DNA of 64,000 nt from Nemania diffusa (taxonomy: Eukaryota; Ascomycota; Sordariomycetes; Xylariales; Xylariaceae): assembly GCA_038501195.1 (NCBI GenBank), contig JBBPUQ010000010.1, positions 1,629,501 through 1,693,500 on the forward strand, in the 5' to 3' direction. A program made the position numbers and the translations under genes. Positions 45,060 through 58,552 of this stretch are shown here, piece by piece; positions within the stretch are counted from its first letter, which is position 1, and each line of letters begins with the position of its first letter. The notes beneath the pieces are model-generated. The model made no database searches. It was not told the DNA's origin and saw only the letters and a list, made by a program, of their open reading frames with translations.

Positions 45060-47230
45060 CTTGAAAGGGACACCAGTCTCTAATCTAGATGAAGTAGAAT
45101 AGATCTATTGAGGGAGCCTACCTATTAAGTATAAAGTCATAGGGGGACACTATATCGGTTGCACAACCAACATTGAAGTATAGTCCTCCTATCCTATGTA
45201 ATACAATAACATGGCGCACGTTATGCGTTATGACGCCCGCCTATAGGGGGCGCTATAATTAACGTCAAGCAAGGCACCATAGTGGCGCGATTACTATTTT
45301 GTAAGGGATTACGCAGTCTCATTAAATGCCGGCAATTAAATCCCATTAGAGTACTAACGTAGATTTCCAAAAGTCCATGTAGTAACGCAGGGGGTTTTCC
45401 CCAAGATTCAACCGGCGATGAGAGAAGCGGCCCAGGCTCACGAGTTAGACCCTGCAGGCCCCGGTATACCTGCATTGTACTTTTACAAAAGTCCGGAGGT
45501 GGTGAGATAAACGTCGCGTATCAGTTGCGATGGCCGAGACGGATTAAAATGCTAGTAGGGGGCTAGGGCCCGTGGAGCTGGGTCGCATTTGCAGATAGCG
45601 CAAGGAGGGTTCAGCGAGTATACGCATATAAGAACTTTGTGGTGGTGACGTTTTCTGAATCTTACCGTTACACTAACAGGGCGACGTTCAAGCCACCATC
45701 TTATAGACTTCCCGCCCACCGACTCTCAATCGACCATACCTGCATATAGGGCTGCTAGGTTCTAGCCATATATGATACGCTGATATCCGATCTTAGTGAA
45801 TGCCTTTAAACCCCTGTATTTAAATCGTACCATATGTAAATAGGTCGTCTGGCTGTGCTTACGTCAATTAACTATGACCGTTTTGACACATGGGTAGCTT
45901 CGTCTGGACTAGACTAGTATCCAGCTGTGTCGCGACTAGCACGCAGGTCTCACATAATAAGTCTAGTTTAGTTAACCATGAAATGAACAAGGACAAGACG
46001 GAGGACCTCGTTTACAATATAGATGGCTAATTTACCGCCCATCTTAGCTAGTCCTTCCGAGGCACCTCAGGTGCGAAGTCCGCGTGCTAGGAAGAAAGAC
46101 CACACGTTAACTAACGCATGTGGCTGCTAGGGTATTTTTCTTGGCATACAGCTTCCTAGTGCGCACTAGATGATATGGTTCTCCCTATTTACGCCCTAGG
46201 TATTTACTACAAATGATGCTAGTATATGTATCCACTATCTAGTATGACAGAATTGAAGCTCGGGCTAGGTAAACACAGCCGAAGAGCATGCTCACACTCC
46301 GTAAGCGTAGGACTATAGCTTGAGAAATCGTCGTCGAGTTGTATTCAGCTTTGCCACCAGCCAAGAACTTCCTTATGCTGAAACATGATAAAATGGGTAA
46401 TTAAATTTTTGTGTAGTCCACAGAACTAGACTAATTAGCTTGCTCACATGTGGGTGACTAGTCACAAGAAGTCATGTTATGTTTAAGTACTGCATATTAC
46501 TCTGAAGTTTAATAGGGTAGGTTTATTCGTTACATGCGGCGCCAATGCTCCCACAACATGCTAGCAAGCATTAATAACACGAATATTATGCATTCTTGTT
46601 TGCTACAATGATTTGTTGTTGTTTGCTTGAGATTTCTGATCATCGAAATTAGTGAGGTATTTTGGATAGTAAATACGACTTGTATATATATTTTCTATAA
46701 TAGGTACGCATTAGCCAATGATAGCTGAAAAAGATACAAGATGATATGGAGAATCGTGGCATTCTTAGTCGATCACAAGGTCTTCATCTGAGACATACCA
46801 CCATTATCTAGAAGCCAATCATGACCTCAAGTATCTTCTTAGTTCGAAGCATTAATATAGAGCACTGCGACGTAAACTTGTTAGAACAACTTCATGTTGA
46901 ATAACACCAGATGGGATAGGTAAGCTATTTTCGATATGGGCTCTATATCGATAATTATACATTATAATTCTTTATAATGGTTTATAAACCAACGCTAGTA
47001 CTTATGTGTGTTCATCATCAGGGTCTTACCGGGGGCATCAAGCTCAACATTAGCTGTCATTTGTGATAAGAGATCACCGTCGATCCCTAGCCGGCTCCAT
47101 TGGTGCCTACTCTGATCCGAGGCGGCCACTATCCGAGACGACGCTTGCCTGCCTGGCAAAATTATGATTCTGATAGTGCTAGGTTTCATTCAAAGAATCT
47201 GTGTGGCTCCAATATTGATCACGTTAGTCG

Positions 47231-47290
47231 GAAAAAGTATAGCGGGAAGAAGTATAGTGGGAAGAGGTATAGTGGGAAGAGGTATAGCGT
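47231..47290. repeat. 15-bp tandem repeat, four copies
   Basis: Four copies of GAAGARGTATAGYGG (the first starts GAAAAAG, the last ends GCGT). The array ends in AGGTATAGCGTTGTAGG, nearly the same end motif as the array at the start of the window. Confidence 0.85.
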
Positions 47291-48424
47291 TGTAGGATGC
47301 CATACATATTTAGTACAACAGTCTAGTCCGCCCTACACTAGCAGGTAGGGTAGGGGGAGTAGGAAGAAAACGACATATAATTACTAACCAGGATCCCCCG
47401 TAGCTACTATTGTTACAGGGCTCAATTTTAGGCGACGAAGCAAGCCCGCATGATGGTTCCGAAATCCGGGTAGGGCGAAGGAGAATATTTGCATTTCATA
47501 GGCTCTAGATTTACTAGACTACAATATTTGCTGCCCACCATATTATGGCTAGGCCTGCCAACGTACCTGTCTTGGAGATCGAGACAGCTCTGTTGTCTAT
47601 GTTTCCATTTCTACGCCTACAATAAACTTTTAGCTAGGTCAAGCAGTTTCTTCTATGTCGGCGGATCTAACGCGCAATATAATTTTCTCAACGCTTCTAC
47701 GATAAATCTAAGTGCAAAATGCAGATGAGTAGTAACCCTAACTTTAGTGCAGCCCATCACCCTAATTCAAACTCTCTATCTATACTCGGAAATTCGTACT
47801 GACTATTACTTCATAGACACGAAGGTCCCTGGCTTGAACATCAGAGCAGCGTTTACTTCTACTTATAATTGTAGTATAGGGATTCATCGCAGAATATAAC
47901 TGCAGCATTATAGGTACCGCACGACTACTGGAAGAGTAAAACATTGTTAAGTTAGGAACTTGATCATCTGCAGTTAGTTATACGTGGCTTGCGGCTGGGA
48001 TTGTAATAGATTTGTACCACGCGAGCTCAATTTGATATCTTCCCTAAAGCCATCGCCTTCAGCAAAAAGAAACTCGGTACGCGACCCCCATGAATTCTAA
48101 TCTAATACTATCTAGGCATATAGTGCTTCTCCCAGGAATTCATTTCGAGGTAGGTAGTGAAAGCAGGGAACATTCTATGTTGCAAGAATCTAGCGATCTC
48201 CAAGGATACCTATGTCTACGGCACCGTTAGGTGTGGTAGTAGTCCTTATCATGTGAGCTTTGCTCCCTGTCTCCAACCTATTGCAGTACTTCAAATCCCA
48301 ATGCAGAGAAAGCTGTTTAATACTACTTCTCAACTATCACTATAATAGTGTGTTAGATCTTTTATGTATACTATCCTATCCACTAAGTACAGCTTAGGGT
48401 CCAATCTACATATTCGAGTCAACT

Positions 48425-48480
48425 GGACTTAGAGTTTCTCTCCTGTAGCTTTCGTCTTCTTGGTGTACATCAACGATATT
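48425..48480 (+). mobile_element. Possible LINE reverse-transcriptase trace
   Basis: One plus-strand frame reads LSPVAFVFLVYINDIQE, resembling the block leading to the second catalytic region of non-LTR reverse transcriptases (SPxLFLxYINDL). Stops follow at once, and no other RT block is recognisable nearby. A chance match cannot be excluded. Confidence 0.25.
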
Positions 48481-51161
48481 CAGGAATAAATTTTCTTTCT
48501 AGTCGTCTCAGAAGAATAGGCCAGATTATCTGTATTTAATTAGCAAGGCTTTATTGCTTCTGCAGAAGTGACAGGATAGGGGCGATGCTGTGATTCGCGA
48601 TTGCTGTCTCGCCAACCATACGAATTCTCAAACATGCGAGAACTCAGCCCGGATTTATTTGAGAGAGGCGCCATTTTTAGGATACTATATGCCAACTTTC
48701 CTTTGGACTAGTACATTGGTATACGTGTATACCCGGGCACCCGCCCCTTAATAGAGCATAGGAGGCTTGGGGATCAATTGATCTATCTATAAGCCCTAGC
48801 TATGCTATCCCCTGTACCTAGCCATGACGGCCGCCTTGTTCTGTGACCAATCCCCGCGACACTAAACCTAAAACCATGAACATATAGATGGTTTATCGAG
48901 TAAGCCTCTTCCCGGAATTCAATGGGCTGGGCTAGCACGGCATCCCGCATCATTGATCGCTAGCTCGAGCGTGATTTTTATAATGGTAGAGTTTCTTTGG
49001 GGAATAATAGTTACCCGAACTATGTAGATGTATCTCATAGTGTATATGCCGTAGTATCATGCGAAAGGAGGTGAGTGCCTTCAGCTGGCTTCCACTACTG
49101 GCTGACTGCATGGATGTAGAGCTCAAGGGATCGTTAGATCCTACATGCTCTTATTAGCGTTATCCCTTTAGTTAGATCAGAGTCTAAGATGAGATGATTA
49201 CATGCGCTTATATGCCGGAGTGCCGTATAAGGAACTAACCTTTGGTGATTGAAGGCACGTGAGAAGGTTAAAGTCCTAATCTTCTGCTGGGGTCAACCCG
49301 CCTCACTGTCAGTGTTCCGTTGATCCCGTAAGCTTAAACAAGTTAGATGAACATTATTTAATAACATAGATAATTTGAGAGCCACAAGTTGTCGAACTAT
49401 AATTCTAAGCATCATTATGGATAATGGCGTCTGTTATAGAGAGCGACACTATGCACCCTTCGCCCAAGTTCAGCAGTCGCAGAGATCCTTCTAATCCACG
49501 ATCGAAAACATCGAATAAGTGCTTCAAATTGCCGAAGTCATGACTTTATGTTTTAGCTATGCTTAAAAAAATAGGCACGAATAGTTTGGCGTGTTCGATT
49601 TAAGTTTCTTGAATATTTCAGGGGGCCGACGATACCCTAGAGGGCCTCTTCAACCAGTTCAAGATGGTCGATAACTTATGTCACATGCTTTACGAGCGAC
49701 CTTCTATCAGCAAACCCCCGGGTCACCGATATTGTTGTTTTCGGGTCCTCAATCAGCCTAGAAACTGCAACTATGACGTTTGAAGGAGATGGGGAAATGG
49801 TTAGGTAGGGTAGCAATGCGTGACCACCGACTTGAGGGGTGCATTCTCCAAACTGTCTGCCCTGCTGCTTGCTGCCGTTGCTGCTGCTGCTGCTGCCTAA
49901 ATGCAGCCGAGAACTATAATCTGGCAGCCAGCATCAAGTATTTTCTCGGATCTCAGGGCGAGTAGAGCGGCCTAAGTAGTTAGGCACCTATTGATTCCTG
50001 CGCTTCTCAGCTCGATAAGGAGCGCCGTGGCACATCCGGGCCTCTCGGAAGAGTATTCCTGTCGTCATACTATGTATTAAATGGCACTGACGTGCAGGAT
50101 ATTCCAGCCAGCTCATTAACAAGTGCATACATATACGAAGTGCAGTATTATCCCCATCCCCACCAACCACCATCTTCTGCCTCCAGGCAGGTTTTTTGCC
50201 TCCCTCACAATTCCTGGCACAGTCACAGTCTTTCCCCTTCTATGTGTTCATGCGTATATGGCTACTTTTATATTGATATTGACAACACCCTCGTGCCGAG
50301 CTTCAAACACGGTGCCTTGTTCGTCTCGGCCTACCTCATCCCTCGCAATTAATTACAGCAAATGGCAAGCAGGGCGATGCCCTGCTGCCCTGTAACGCTC
50401 AAACACCTACCGTGTCGAGTTACGTAGAACCGGCAACGAGGTAGTGCATTGATGAGAATATAGCGCTTCAGTATTATGTGGTAGAATATTGAACCTCGAA
50501 ATATCCGTCCATTAGTCACAACAAGGCCATGGCTATGCCTTCACTCCCATACATTCTAAACGACTTAGAATCCCATGCCCGACTGACAGAGTTCAATATT
50601 TATAAATCGCAACACTCACGCACTCATTGATGTTAAACAATGCTATATAGTGGACAAAGGATATAAAAATCTCCATTGCTGCAACTAATATTACACTGAT
50701 CTATATACAGTTGGAGTTTATTACGTCACCCCTTTACCTGTGGATATAGGCTTAGTTCGTTTTACCGAAAGTCAGTCAATGGAGAGTAGTATATCATCAG
50801 CGTCGAAGAAATCATTTCGTGACTTCAACTTCTCTGAGGATGACCCTTGAGCAATGCGAAAGCTGAACAAAGAACATTGGGTGAAACCGAATATGTACCA
50901 AGAGCCAATAAAAGAGCAACCTATTATCCCTCGATTGGTCTAAAGGTCCTATGCTCCAGAGACTCCGTTGTACCCTTACTCTACATCTCCTGCTGCTATT
51001 GGTGGGTTTTCATAGCCCAGGGTAAGAGTGTTTCGTACAATGCTACTAGAAAAGAAGATCGTGGAAGTCGTCATGTACCGTCAAAAGTTCCTTGCTGGTC
51101 GCCGTTCAAATTGGCTGTATACAATTTATCCCATTCGCGTGATTTCGATGCTCCAGCTGTC

Positions 51162-52439
51162 TTATAGGATATTTTTGAGTTCATTTTTTTGTTGCACCGT
51201 TAAGTGGGTGGGGAACCTGACGTTGTACTTTATTATGAAGTTGCCGCGTTCGCCCTGCCTTTTTGATATGGGCATCCCGAGGCCAGGGTATGAGTCGGAC
51301 ATGCCAGGGCCTGTCGGGCCGCCTTTCTCGATATTGAGTTGCTTTCCGTCGATAGTTGGGATCGTTCGCTTCCACCCGGTCAGAGCTTCTTTCAAATCTA
51401 AGTCGATGGTGTGAATGATGTCATCGCCGTCACGAACAAATAGCGGGTGTGGTTTCTGTGATACTTGTTAGCGTTCTCGCGCCGATCAAAACTTTAAGGG
51501 CGAATTCTGAGCTTCAGCCTTACCTCCTCAACAATGAAATGCAAATCTTGTTTCCCGCCTTCTTCCTGGTCGCCGACGCCCTTAAACTTGATCTTGCTGC
51601 CCTTTTTCAAGCCAGCTTTGATCGGAACTTCTAAGACCTGATCGCTTGTCGTTCTCTTGCCACTCTCATCAAAGGTCTTGCGCTTAATCTTCATCTTCTT
51701 GTTGATACCGTTGTACAATTCTTCCAAAGTCAGCGGCAAAGCACGCTCTACCGTCGTGACCTCGGTGGCGGGTACTGTTGCGTCTCTCATAGCGCCACTT
51801 CTAAAAGAATCCCCACCTGGGAAGCCACGAGCTCGCGTTGATCTACCACCAGAAGTTCGGGGCATGCCGTTGGCAAAGAAGGAGGCAAAGGCAGTATCAT
51901 CATCGTCCCCACCGGTACTGTTGCGAACAAATTCGCTAAATATCTGCTCCGGATTGCTAAAATTAAATGGATTGCCGCCGCCACTGGTTGTAAAGTGGAA
52001 GGACCGCGCACCAGTGGGAATACCACCGCTGAAATTAAAGTTTTGAAATCCTTCAGGCATGCCACCAGCTTGGCCGCTGGCGAAGGGATTCTCCCCAGGC
52101 GGCGGGGCGGTGCCACCTCGAAGCAGAACCTCGAGTCCATATTGATCATATATCTTGCGTTTTTCGGGGTCGGAGAGAATCTCGTAGGCTTGGGAGCATT
52201 CTTTGAACTTCTCGGCTGCGTTCGGGTTATCCTTGTTCTTGTCTGGGTGCCATTTTAATGCGGCTTTACTGTAAGTATGTTAGCATACAGGCGTGTGAGA
52301 TAGGTAACTCCATGACCCCGAGGCAAAAGCAAGGGAATTGGGAGAGGGCTAATACATACCGGTATGCCTTCTTGATCTCCTCTTGTGTTGCGTCAGGCTT
52401 GACGTTAAGCTGGTCGTAGAGCTTTGTTTCTTTCACCAT
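51162..52439 (-). CDS. SIS1: Type II J-protein (Hsp40), Sis1
   Basis: Three exons, 52360-52439, 51524-52268 and 51162-51455 (introns of 91 and 68 bp), give 372 residues. The ATG at 52439 yields [13 protein letters not shown], the standard Sis1 start; the frame is open a little further, but only to a TTG. The J domain spans 1-70 with HPDK at 34-37. A Gly/Phe-rich region follows ([34 protein letters not shown]). The two C-terminal substrate-binding domains start at [17 protein letters not shown] and include [19 protein letters not shown], and no zinc finger is present, so it is type II. Sis1 partners cytosolic Hsp70 (Ssa), is essential in yeast and works in translation initiation and prion and aggregate handling. 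It is intact. Confidence 0.93.
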
Positions 52440-53907
52440 GTTGGCCAAGGTAAAAAGACGATGAGGATTGACTGATAGTGCGTGTTGGAGGATGAAAGAA
52501 AGAAGGAAGGGCGGATTTGGATGTAGATGTAGATGGAGATGGAGATGTTGATGTGGATTATGAGTATCGATTAAGTCGGTTGTAAGACGGCTTTACTACT
52601 TGTGGAAACAAGTTATGTGTGTTGCTGATGCTCAGAATTGGCGAATCAATCGTGTGGAATCCTGGCGCTGTAACAGGTGAGAATAAAAGGTTGGTTTGGG
52701 GAACGATGGGCAGGATTGAAAGGCTCGGGAGAGATGCTTCCGCTCGTCGTAAGCTGTGCTTGTGTTGCGTATTTAGAGACTCGTGGCGTCGGGCCTCCAA
52801 CTAGCGATTGTGCATAGCCGGATTCCAGTCGGTGGCTAGCTATCTTAGGTGGAAGGTGCACGAAGGTGTGCGAAGGCTCGCAGGCGTGGTCAGATAAGAA
52901 AGAGATGGTGATGTTTTGCAGCAGGTGATCGCTACAGCAGTAGCACTGTAGTAGGCTAGCGATCAGATGATGAGTGACGTTGCACCCAGCTAAGTCCCGC
53001 GAGGCACAAAACCGGGTTCAACTGATTCAACTGTGGTCGCGGGATATGGGCGGTATGGGTATGATGGAACAAGCTTCAGGGAAGCGTCAAAGATTCCGCA
53101 ACCAAAAGATAACGACTTGTATGTCACTGTCTCTGTTCTAGTTTTTCTTTGTTGTTGCCTTGACGGGACGGGACTGGACTATGCGTAGAGTGTGGCTGGA
53201 TACATGTAGGAGGGTCGATGGGTCGATGGTATGGGTTGATGGGTCTGTAGCTCTAGCAGGAACTATTAACTACCTACCATATCCTAGGCGGTCAGAGAAG
53301 ATGTCAAGCTTAGAACGTTGGAGAACACCCTGGTGGGGTCGCGGGGTAAATGTACTTACTGCGTACTGCGTATCTAAATAGGTACATAGGTCGGTATTCT
53401 ATCACATGCTATTTCAATCCATGCTAACCCAACTTGATATGCAACTATGCCGTTCTTTAGCCTGCGACTAGGGTATATAGAGCACAGTAGAAATTTCTCG
53501 AAGCTTCTATTTAGGGCAAGTGAGAGCCTTGTACCTAGCCTCCTGAAGGGGCTCTTGTCATGCTTCAATGTATTATGCAACAATGCCAACTCAAGGCTGT
53601 GGGTATAATTGTACATGCATAGCACGTGGATGGAATCAGACCTGATTCCTAAATCCGCCCATCTCTATCACCACCACATCAGAACCTGGCCAGACTACGA
53701 ATGCATCCTGGGACTTTTACGTACCATGAACTAGCTGAGCGGAAAAGTATACTAGGTCGACCCTCGAGAGCAAGCATACTGGTGCTTTGCGTATCATCTG
53801 TCATGGGATTCCCGATGCTGGCGATACAGATAGATCCATTTTTCAATCATGTACCATCTTACTAGACCCGGGCATAATAGCCAGAGTAACCGAAATGCCC
53901 ATGGTTT
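52440..53907. other. Intergenic between SIS1 and the UBA/UIM gene
   Basis: About 1.5 kb. It begins with a GATG/AGATGTAGATGTAGATGG low-complexity tract (about 52520-52560) in the SIS1 leader. No gene is supported. Confidence 0.5.
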
Positions 53908-56900
53908 CTAACCTCCCTCAAGTTCATGCTTCGTATCCAAGTCCATCATGTCAATAGGGGTTTGAGCTGAATTTCCGGGTCGGGCTAGAAATGGATTGAC
54001 ACCTCCTTTGCGCTCGCTCATTTCCGGCATCTTCTGCGTAGTGGCAGTGTTTGTGTCCGAACCATTGCCATCGTCTTGACTATGGCCTTCAAAATAATGT
54101 TGTCCTCCCTTCTCGTCGTGCCCTGGTATCTCGTACCCGCGAGTCACGACATCACTACTAAGCTCGGAGGACCGAGAGTCATTGTGTTGGTACACAGGAT
54201 TTAGTGACTCGTCGTGAAATATCTGAGGGTCGTCAAATGTGAGTTCGACATCACCCAGATCACTCCTGATACTCCCATTGGTAGCAACAGATGAGCCGAC
54301 ACTATGTTTCCGTTTACCTCTGGCCTCCGAGGGAATTCGTGCGAGAGCCTCCGCAGTTATTCCTATTTCTGATTGATCTTGCATTTGTACATCTCCAAGT
54401 TGATTCTTAGTCTTTTGTGAGCTTTCTTCCTGCGCAAGCTCCTGCTGAAACGAGCGATTGTCGGCCTTAACAAACATCTAACTAATGCGTTAGTCATTCT
54501 CTTTGCATCTATTTCCACTATAGAAGCTTGTCCGGATATACGCACACGCAGAGCGTCAGAAAGTGGGATTTGCTCCTGATTTAATGCGACTTCTGAAGCA
54601 TATACCAGAATTGGACTCTTAGCCTCGGTCCCGGCCGCATTCAAGACATCATCAAGTGTGACTTTCTGTATAGTAGCTTAGCACTGTAGTCCGTTCGCGA
54701 GATCTTCGCGAAATCATTTATGCCTACCTCGGACTTGATGGGAGAAGCATCGCTCTTGACGTATCCAATCTTCCACCACTGGTCCCTGACTCCTGAATTT
54801 TCCCCGGGGTTTGCCAAGTCTCCTACGTCTCGGACGCAGACGTAGGCGATCTCGGAAGTAGTGGCTACACCACGTAGTAAATATTTTGTAGATGGGTCCC
54901 AATACTCAGGGCGGTAAGCGTCACTGTGCGAGCGGAAAACGAACAGATCATCGTCGACTTCATCTTCTTGGCAAGTGAGTCGTCTTCGGATCACATCAAG
55001 ATAGGTGTTCAATTCTTCCTTTTTCTGTTCATATTCTGCATTGAATTAGTCACGAGACCCTTGGCAAAATATGCGTCGGACTTACCACTCAATGCACGGC
55101 CGGCTTCATCAATTCTATCCTTGCAGACTTGGATGATATGCTCCCATCTCTCCTGGCCGACTTTTTCATCATTCGTAGAGCCTGAAGGCCCAGACCATGT
55201 GTGGATGAGGCGAAGGTCGTCCATGCTATATGGTGTGCCCTTTTCCCATTGGCATTGAAACTGACGCCATTGCATGTCCCTTTTCTGACGCTCGAGGAGC
55301 TGTTCGGCATATTTTATCATCTGGCTGCTGCACTCGCGAATATCGTGTTTGTGGTTGAAACCCTGCAGATTGAAGGAACAGAGCTGACCCGTACATTTAG
55401 TTCGTTCCTCTTCCGCCCAGACTAGTTTCTTGAGCGCGATCTTGACCTCACGGATTTGAGTTTGGAAGTGCAGGGCTAGATCTTTGCGGCTATTCATATA
55501 ACGGTCGGCATAGAAAACCTCGGGTATCTCACACGGCTTCACAAAGCCCGAGCCTCCAAAACGCATAGTGAGGACTTCGGCAGGTTTTAACAAAACCGCT
55601 GTCTTGGCGTCATGAGGAAAGGGACAGTCCAACGATAGAGCACTCGACCAGAGAAGGTGGTCTAGTGCATCGTACATAGTATTCACCCACGAATAAGTGT
55701 CGACATCTAGTACGATATCTAGAAAGATGAAAGAAGTGGTACCCTCTTCTTCCTCAGTTTGTCCGTCAGAATCGAATTGGTGGGGTGACGGTGGCATAAC
55801 AGATGTTATTTTGCCAGTCGTGATCATATGTTCTAGACCACAGTCGGGACTATCAGTGCCTATTTCTTGCAATGCCTGAAATAGTCTCTCTTCGACATCC
55901 GGAGTCCATGAACCAAAGCTCTCGTCAATCGCTTTAGTCTCTGATAGGTTATCAGCATTTGCATAGCTTCGCTCCGACTTGTCTAGAAACGCCACCAGGC
56001 GATGCAATTCGTCGACAAACTCCGGATGGGCGTCCTCGCCTGTGACCTGTTCTCCTCTTGACATCTTCGCGAGAACATCCTGTCTCAAAATAGGTTTCCC
56101 TTTCCACCACTCAGTGTTGTAGCCATACGTGGGGGCGAGTCGACCACAACGAAGGAGAAAATTCCTAGCTAGAGGTATCTTGCTATAAATGGAAAGAAGG
56201 GCTCCGAGACGGTGGCTTTTTGACTGCCGTAGAAAAGCTGGCGCATCCACGTCTCTCTTCCTATTAGAGGGGGGAAGATCAGCTGCCTCAGCCTCCACCA
56301 TTGTCTTTGTCGGGACCATCGCCCACTTCTCATAATCATATTCTGTGCGGTTTGCGGGACCGAAGTATTTGGAGCTCGTCTCGTGGTCAATAACGCCGGC
56401 CTCTTGTGGTGTTATACCGGACTCGGCAGCGGACTCGGCAATCGCTCGTGCAAGATCGGCGTCTTCTTGGGTAGTGTCGGTGGGACCTGTTGCGCCGGGG
56501 ATTAGCACCTTGTTAAAGCGCAAGCAGGATAAATACCTGCAAGTATATAAGCCTACCCAACGGTGATGCATTGTTCGTTCGCGAGGGAGGGCGTGTCGGA
56601 GCTACGCTTTTAACGTGGCTGGCGGAGGGGAGCTCGTCGGCGCCCTGTATATTGAAGGCTGTGGGCTGGTATAAGCAAGCGCCCTGACTGAAGGAAGACG
56701 GGGTATTTAACAAATGCCTGTCTCATTCGTCTCGCCATCGCGAGTTGTATTGAAATGCGACTCATCCCATCTGTACTATAGGGTTCTATCAGCCCTACCC
56801 CATCGAACTAACCAAGGAGTTCTCAAAGATACCTTGGTGCTTAGGGAGTTGTCAAAATACTCGTTCGTTGCGTTTTCGACACTATTGTGGTTTGCCTATA

Positions 56901-57081
56901 TGTGCAAGGAGAGGCGTGTCAACAGTCATGGCGCTCGAGTTGTGGTATAAACAGTAAGTAGTAAGTGACATGGAGGGGTGTTCGATACCTTTAGACGACT
57001 GATTGCTTCCACACGTGGTATTCCGAGAATGTCTTGTAGCAACAAGACTAAGTCTTCCTCAGGTTCACCCGAGAACACCAT
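53908..57081 (-). CDS. UBA/UIM ubiquitin-binding protein related to USP25/28-type proteases
   Basis: Seven exons on the minus strand: 56989-57081, 56833-56895, 56557-56683, 55086-56486, 54728-55035, 54546-54665 and 53908-54477. All are GT-AG and in phase, giving 893 residues. Exons 1-2 form a UBA domain (EEDLVLLLQDILGIPRVEAI, then ANHNSVENATNEYFD). A ubiquitin-interacting motif follows at about 98-115 (QEDADLARAIAESAAESG). The large middle (FLRQSKSHRLGALLSIYSKI, TEWWKGKPI, EFVDELHRLVAFLD) resembles USP25/28-like folds. I find neither the Cys box (GNTCYxN) nor the His box, so it is probably not an active protease. The C terminus is acidic, Ser-rich and disordered. It likely acts as a ubiquitin-chain reader or scaffold. 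CDC34, an E2, is the next gene on the same strand. The function is inferred. Confidence 0.82.
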
Positions 57082-58552
57082 TGTAAAGGGAGACGAGTCC
57101 AGAAGCAAAGAGGCAGGGAGGCAACAAGTTTGGTTCGATGGACATAGGAAATGACCTGATCGCCAGTTCAGGATGAACGAGCGCAGGGGAAAAGATGCAC
57201 TGAGGCTTGTTAACTCAGTGTCGATTGAGTAGGTGTGAGCATGTTCCCTCGTGCTCCTAAGCAATCCTTCAACTGCCCTGAGAAGTGGGCGAAGTTAAGC
57301 CACGTCAGCGCTGCTGGTAAAGAGTACGCAGTAGAATAGGAGATGAGGATTTTGAAGATGACGACAAACAATAACTTAGTCTAGTCACTTCCTTACTAGG
57401 TAGAATAGGTAGGTAGGTCTATGTAGGACCTGCCTAGGGTAGGTATTAGCCGCAGCTGCAGGACATTATTATTGCCAGGTACTTACTTTAGGGTACGTCA
57501 CTTGAAGCGGTGTTACCTGCCTTTGGGAAGTACCAACACAAATATATAAAGTACCTTCTTCTAGCAACATAAGGGCATTGGGTTGGAAATTGTTTCAGTG
57601 ACAGCATGAATAAAAGTTAGGTAGCTCTATTTAAACACCTAACTTACAAGTAGGTATTAAGAAGATTGTGTATTTTGTTGCGTAACATGAGATTACAAGT
57701 GTTCGTTCATTAGATATTGTACCTAAAAAAGCGGTTGGCTGCCTAGGTAGATACATCGGTATGCATTCTCTACCCCTCCTAAGTTATGGAGTAGGCATGC
57801 GTAGTCTACTGTGAGGGGTCTTAGGTAAATGCCTATGTAGACTAAACCTAACCTACATAGACCTACCTCCTATACTATACGCAGCAGGTATACACACTTG
57901 AGCTTCGATCTGACACTTATCAAGAGACAGGTTTCTAACCAAAGAAAGTATTGACATACCCCACCATTTCCCTAGAATACACTTCGATCTTTTAGCCCTT
58001 GAATAATCTTTACATGGTAGTGATGGTGAGCGTTGCCAAGGGAAAATATGTTTAAATCCTAGTATGCGTAGCCATCTATTTAACCATATACCTAGACTGG
58101 TTAAACTATGACAATGGCAGCCAGCTATGTAATTGTTAGGGTTGACGTTTCTATGAAGGAGTATACGGCAACTAGCCGATAGCCAATCCGAAGCTTAGAA
58201 GCAAAATCAAAGTTCTGTAAAAGCACACAACTCCCCTTATCTAGTCAAAGAGACCCAGAGGACGCCAGTATCCGACGCTATGCAAGAATATATATACCGC
58301 TGATAGGGAAATTTGTTCATCGAGTGACTTGACTTGGAAGCCATGCCTGCCCGTTCATAAATGGTCCTAGCCTCTCTCGAACGGCATATACGGGATAGTG
58401 TCAACCAAACCTAAACTCGGCAGCACTATCTAGACCGTAGTGTGCTCGCACTCGTAGCCGGGAGAGGCCTTCGTTGCAGGCAGTCTTCAGCCGTGGGGAT
58501 GAATTGCACGCCTTGGAGACAATTTCCTCCACGGCTTGTCGCAGATGAGTCG
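57082..58552. other. Intergenic between the UBA/UIM gene and CDC34
   Basis: About 1.5 kb, with dense TAGGTA/TACCTA words around 57.4-57.9 kb. No gene is supported. Confidence 0.5.

Larger units (their letters stand above)
45060..51161. other. Six-kilobase region without intact genes
   Basis: Mixed to AT-rich sequence with dense stops in all frames. It contains a 15-bp tandem array (47231-47290), a short reverse-transcriptase-like peptide trace near 48.4 kb and a (CTG)n tract near 49880. No complete transposon, terminal repeat or gene could be found by eye. It is probably decayed repeat DNA. Confidence 0.45.

Noticed and set aside
57265..57330. AGTTAAGCCAC resembling the 5S rRNA internal control region
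   Set aside because: The rest of the 5S sequence and its terminal helix are missing.
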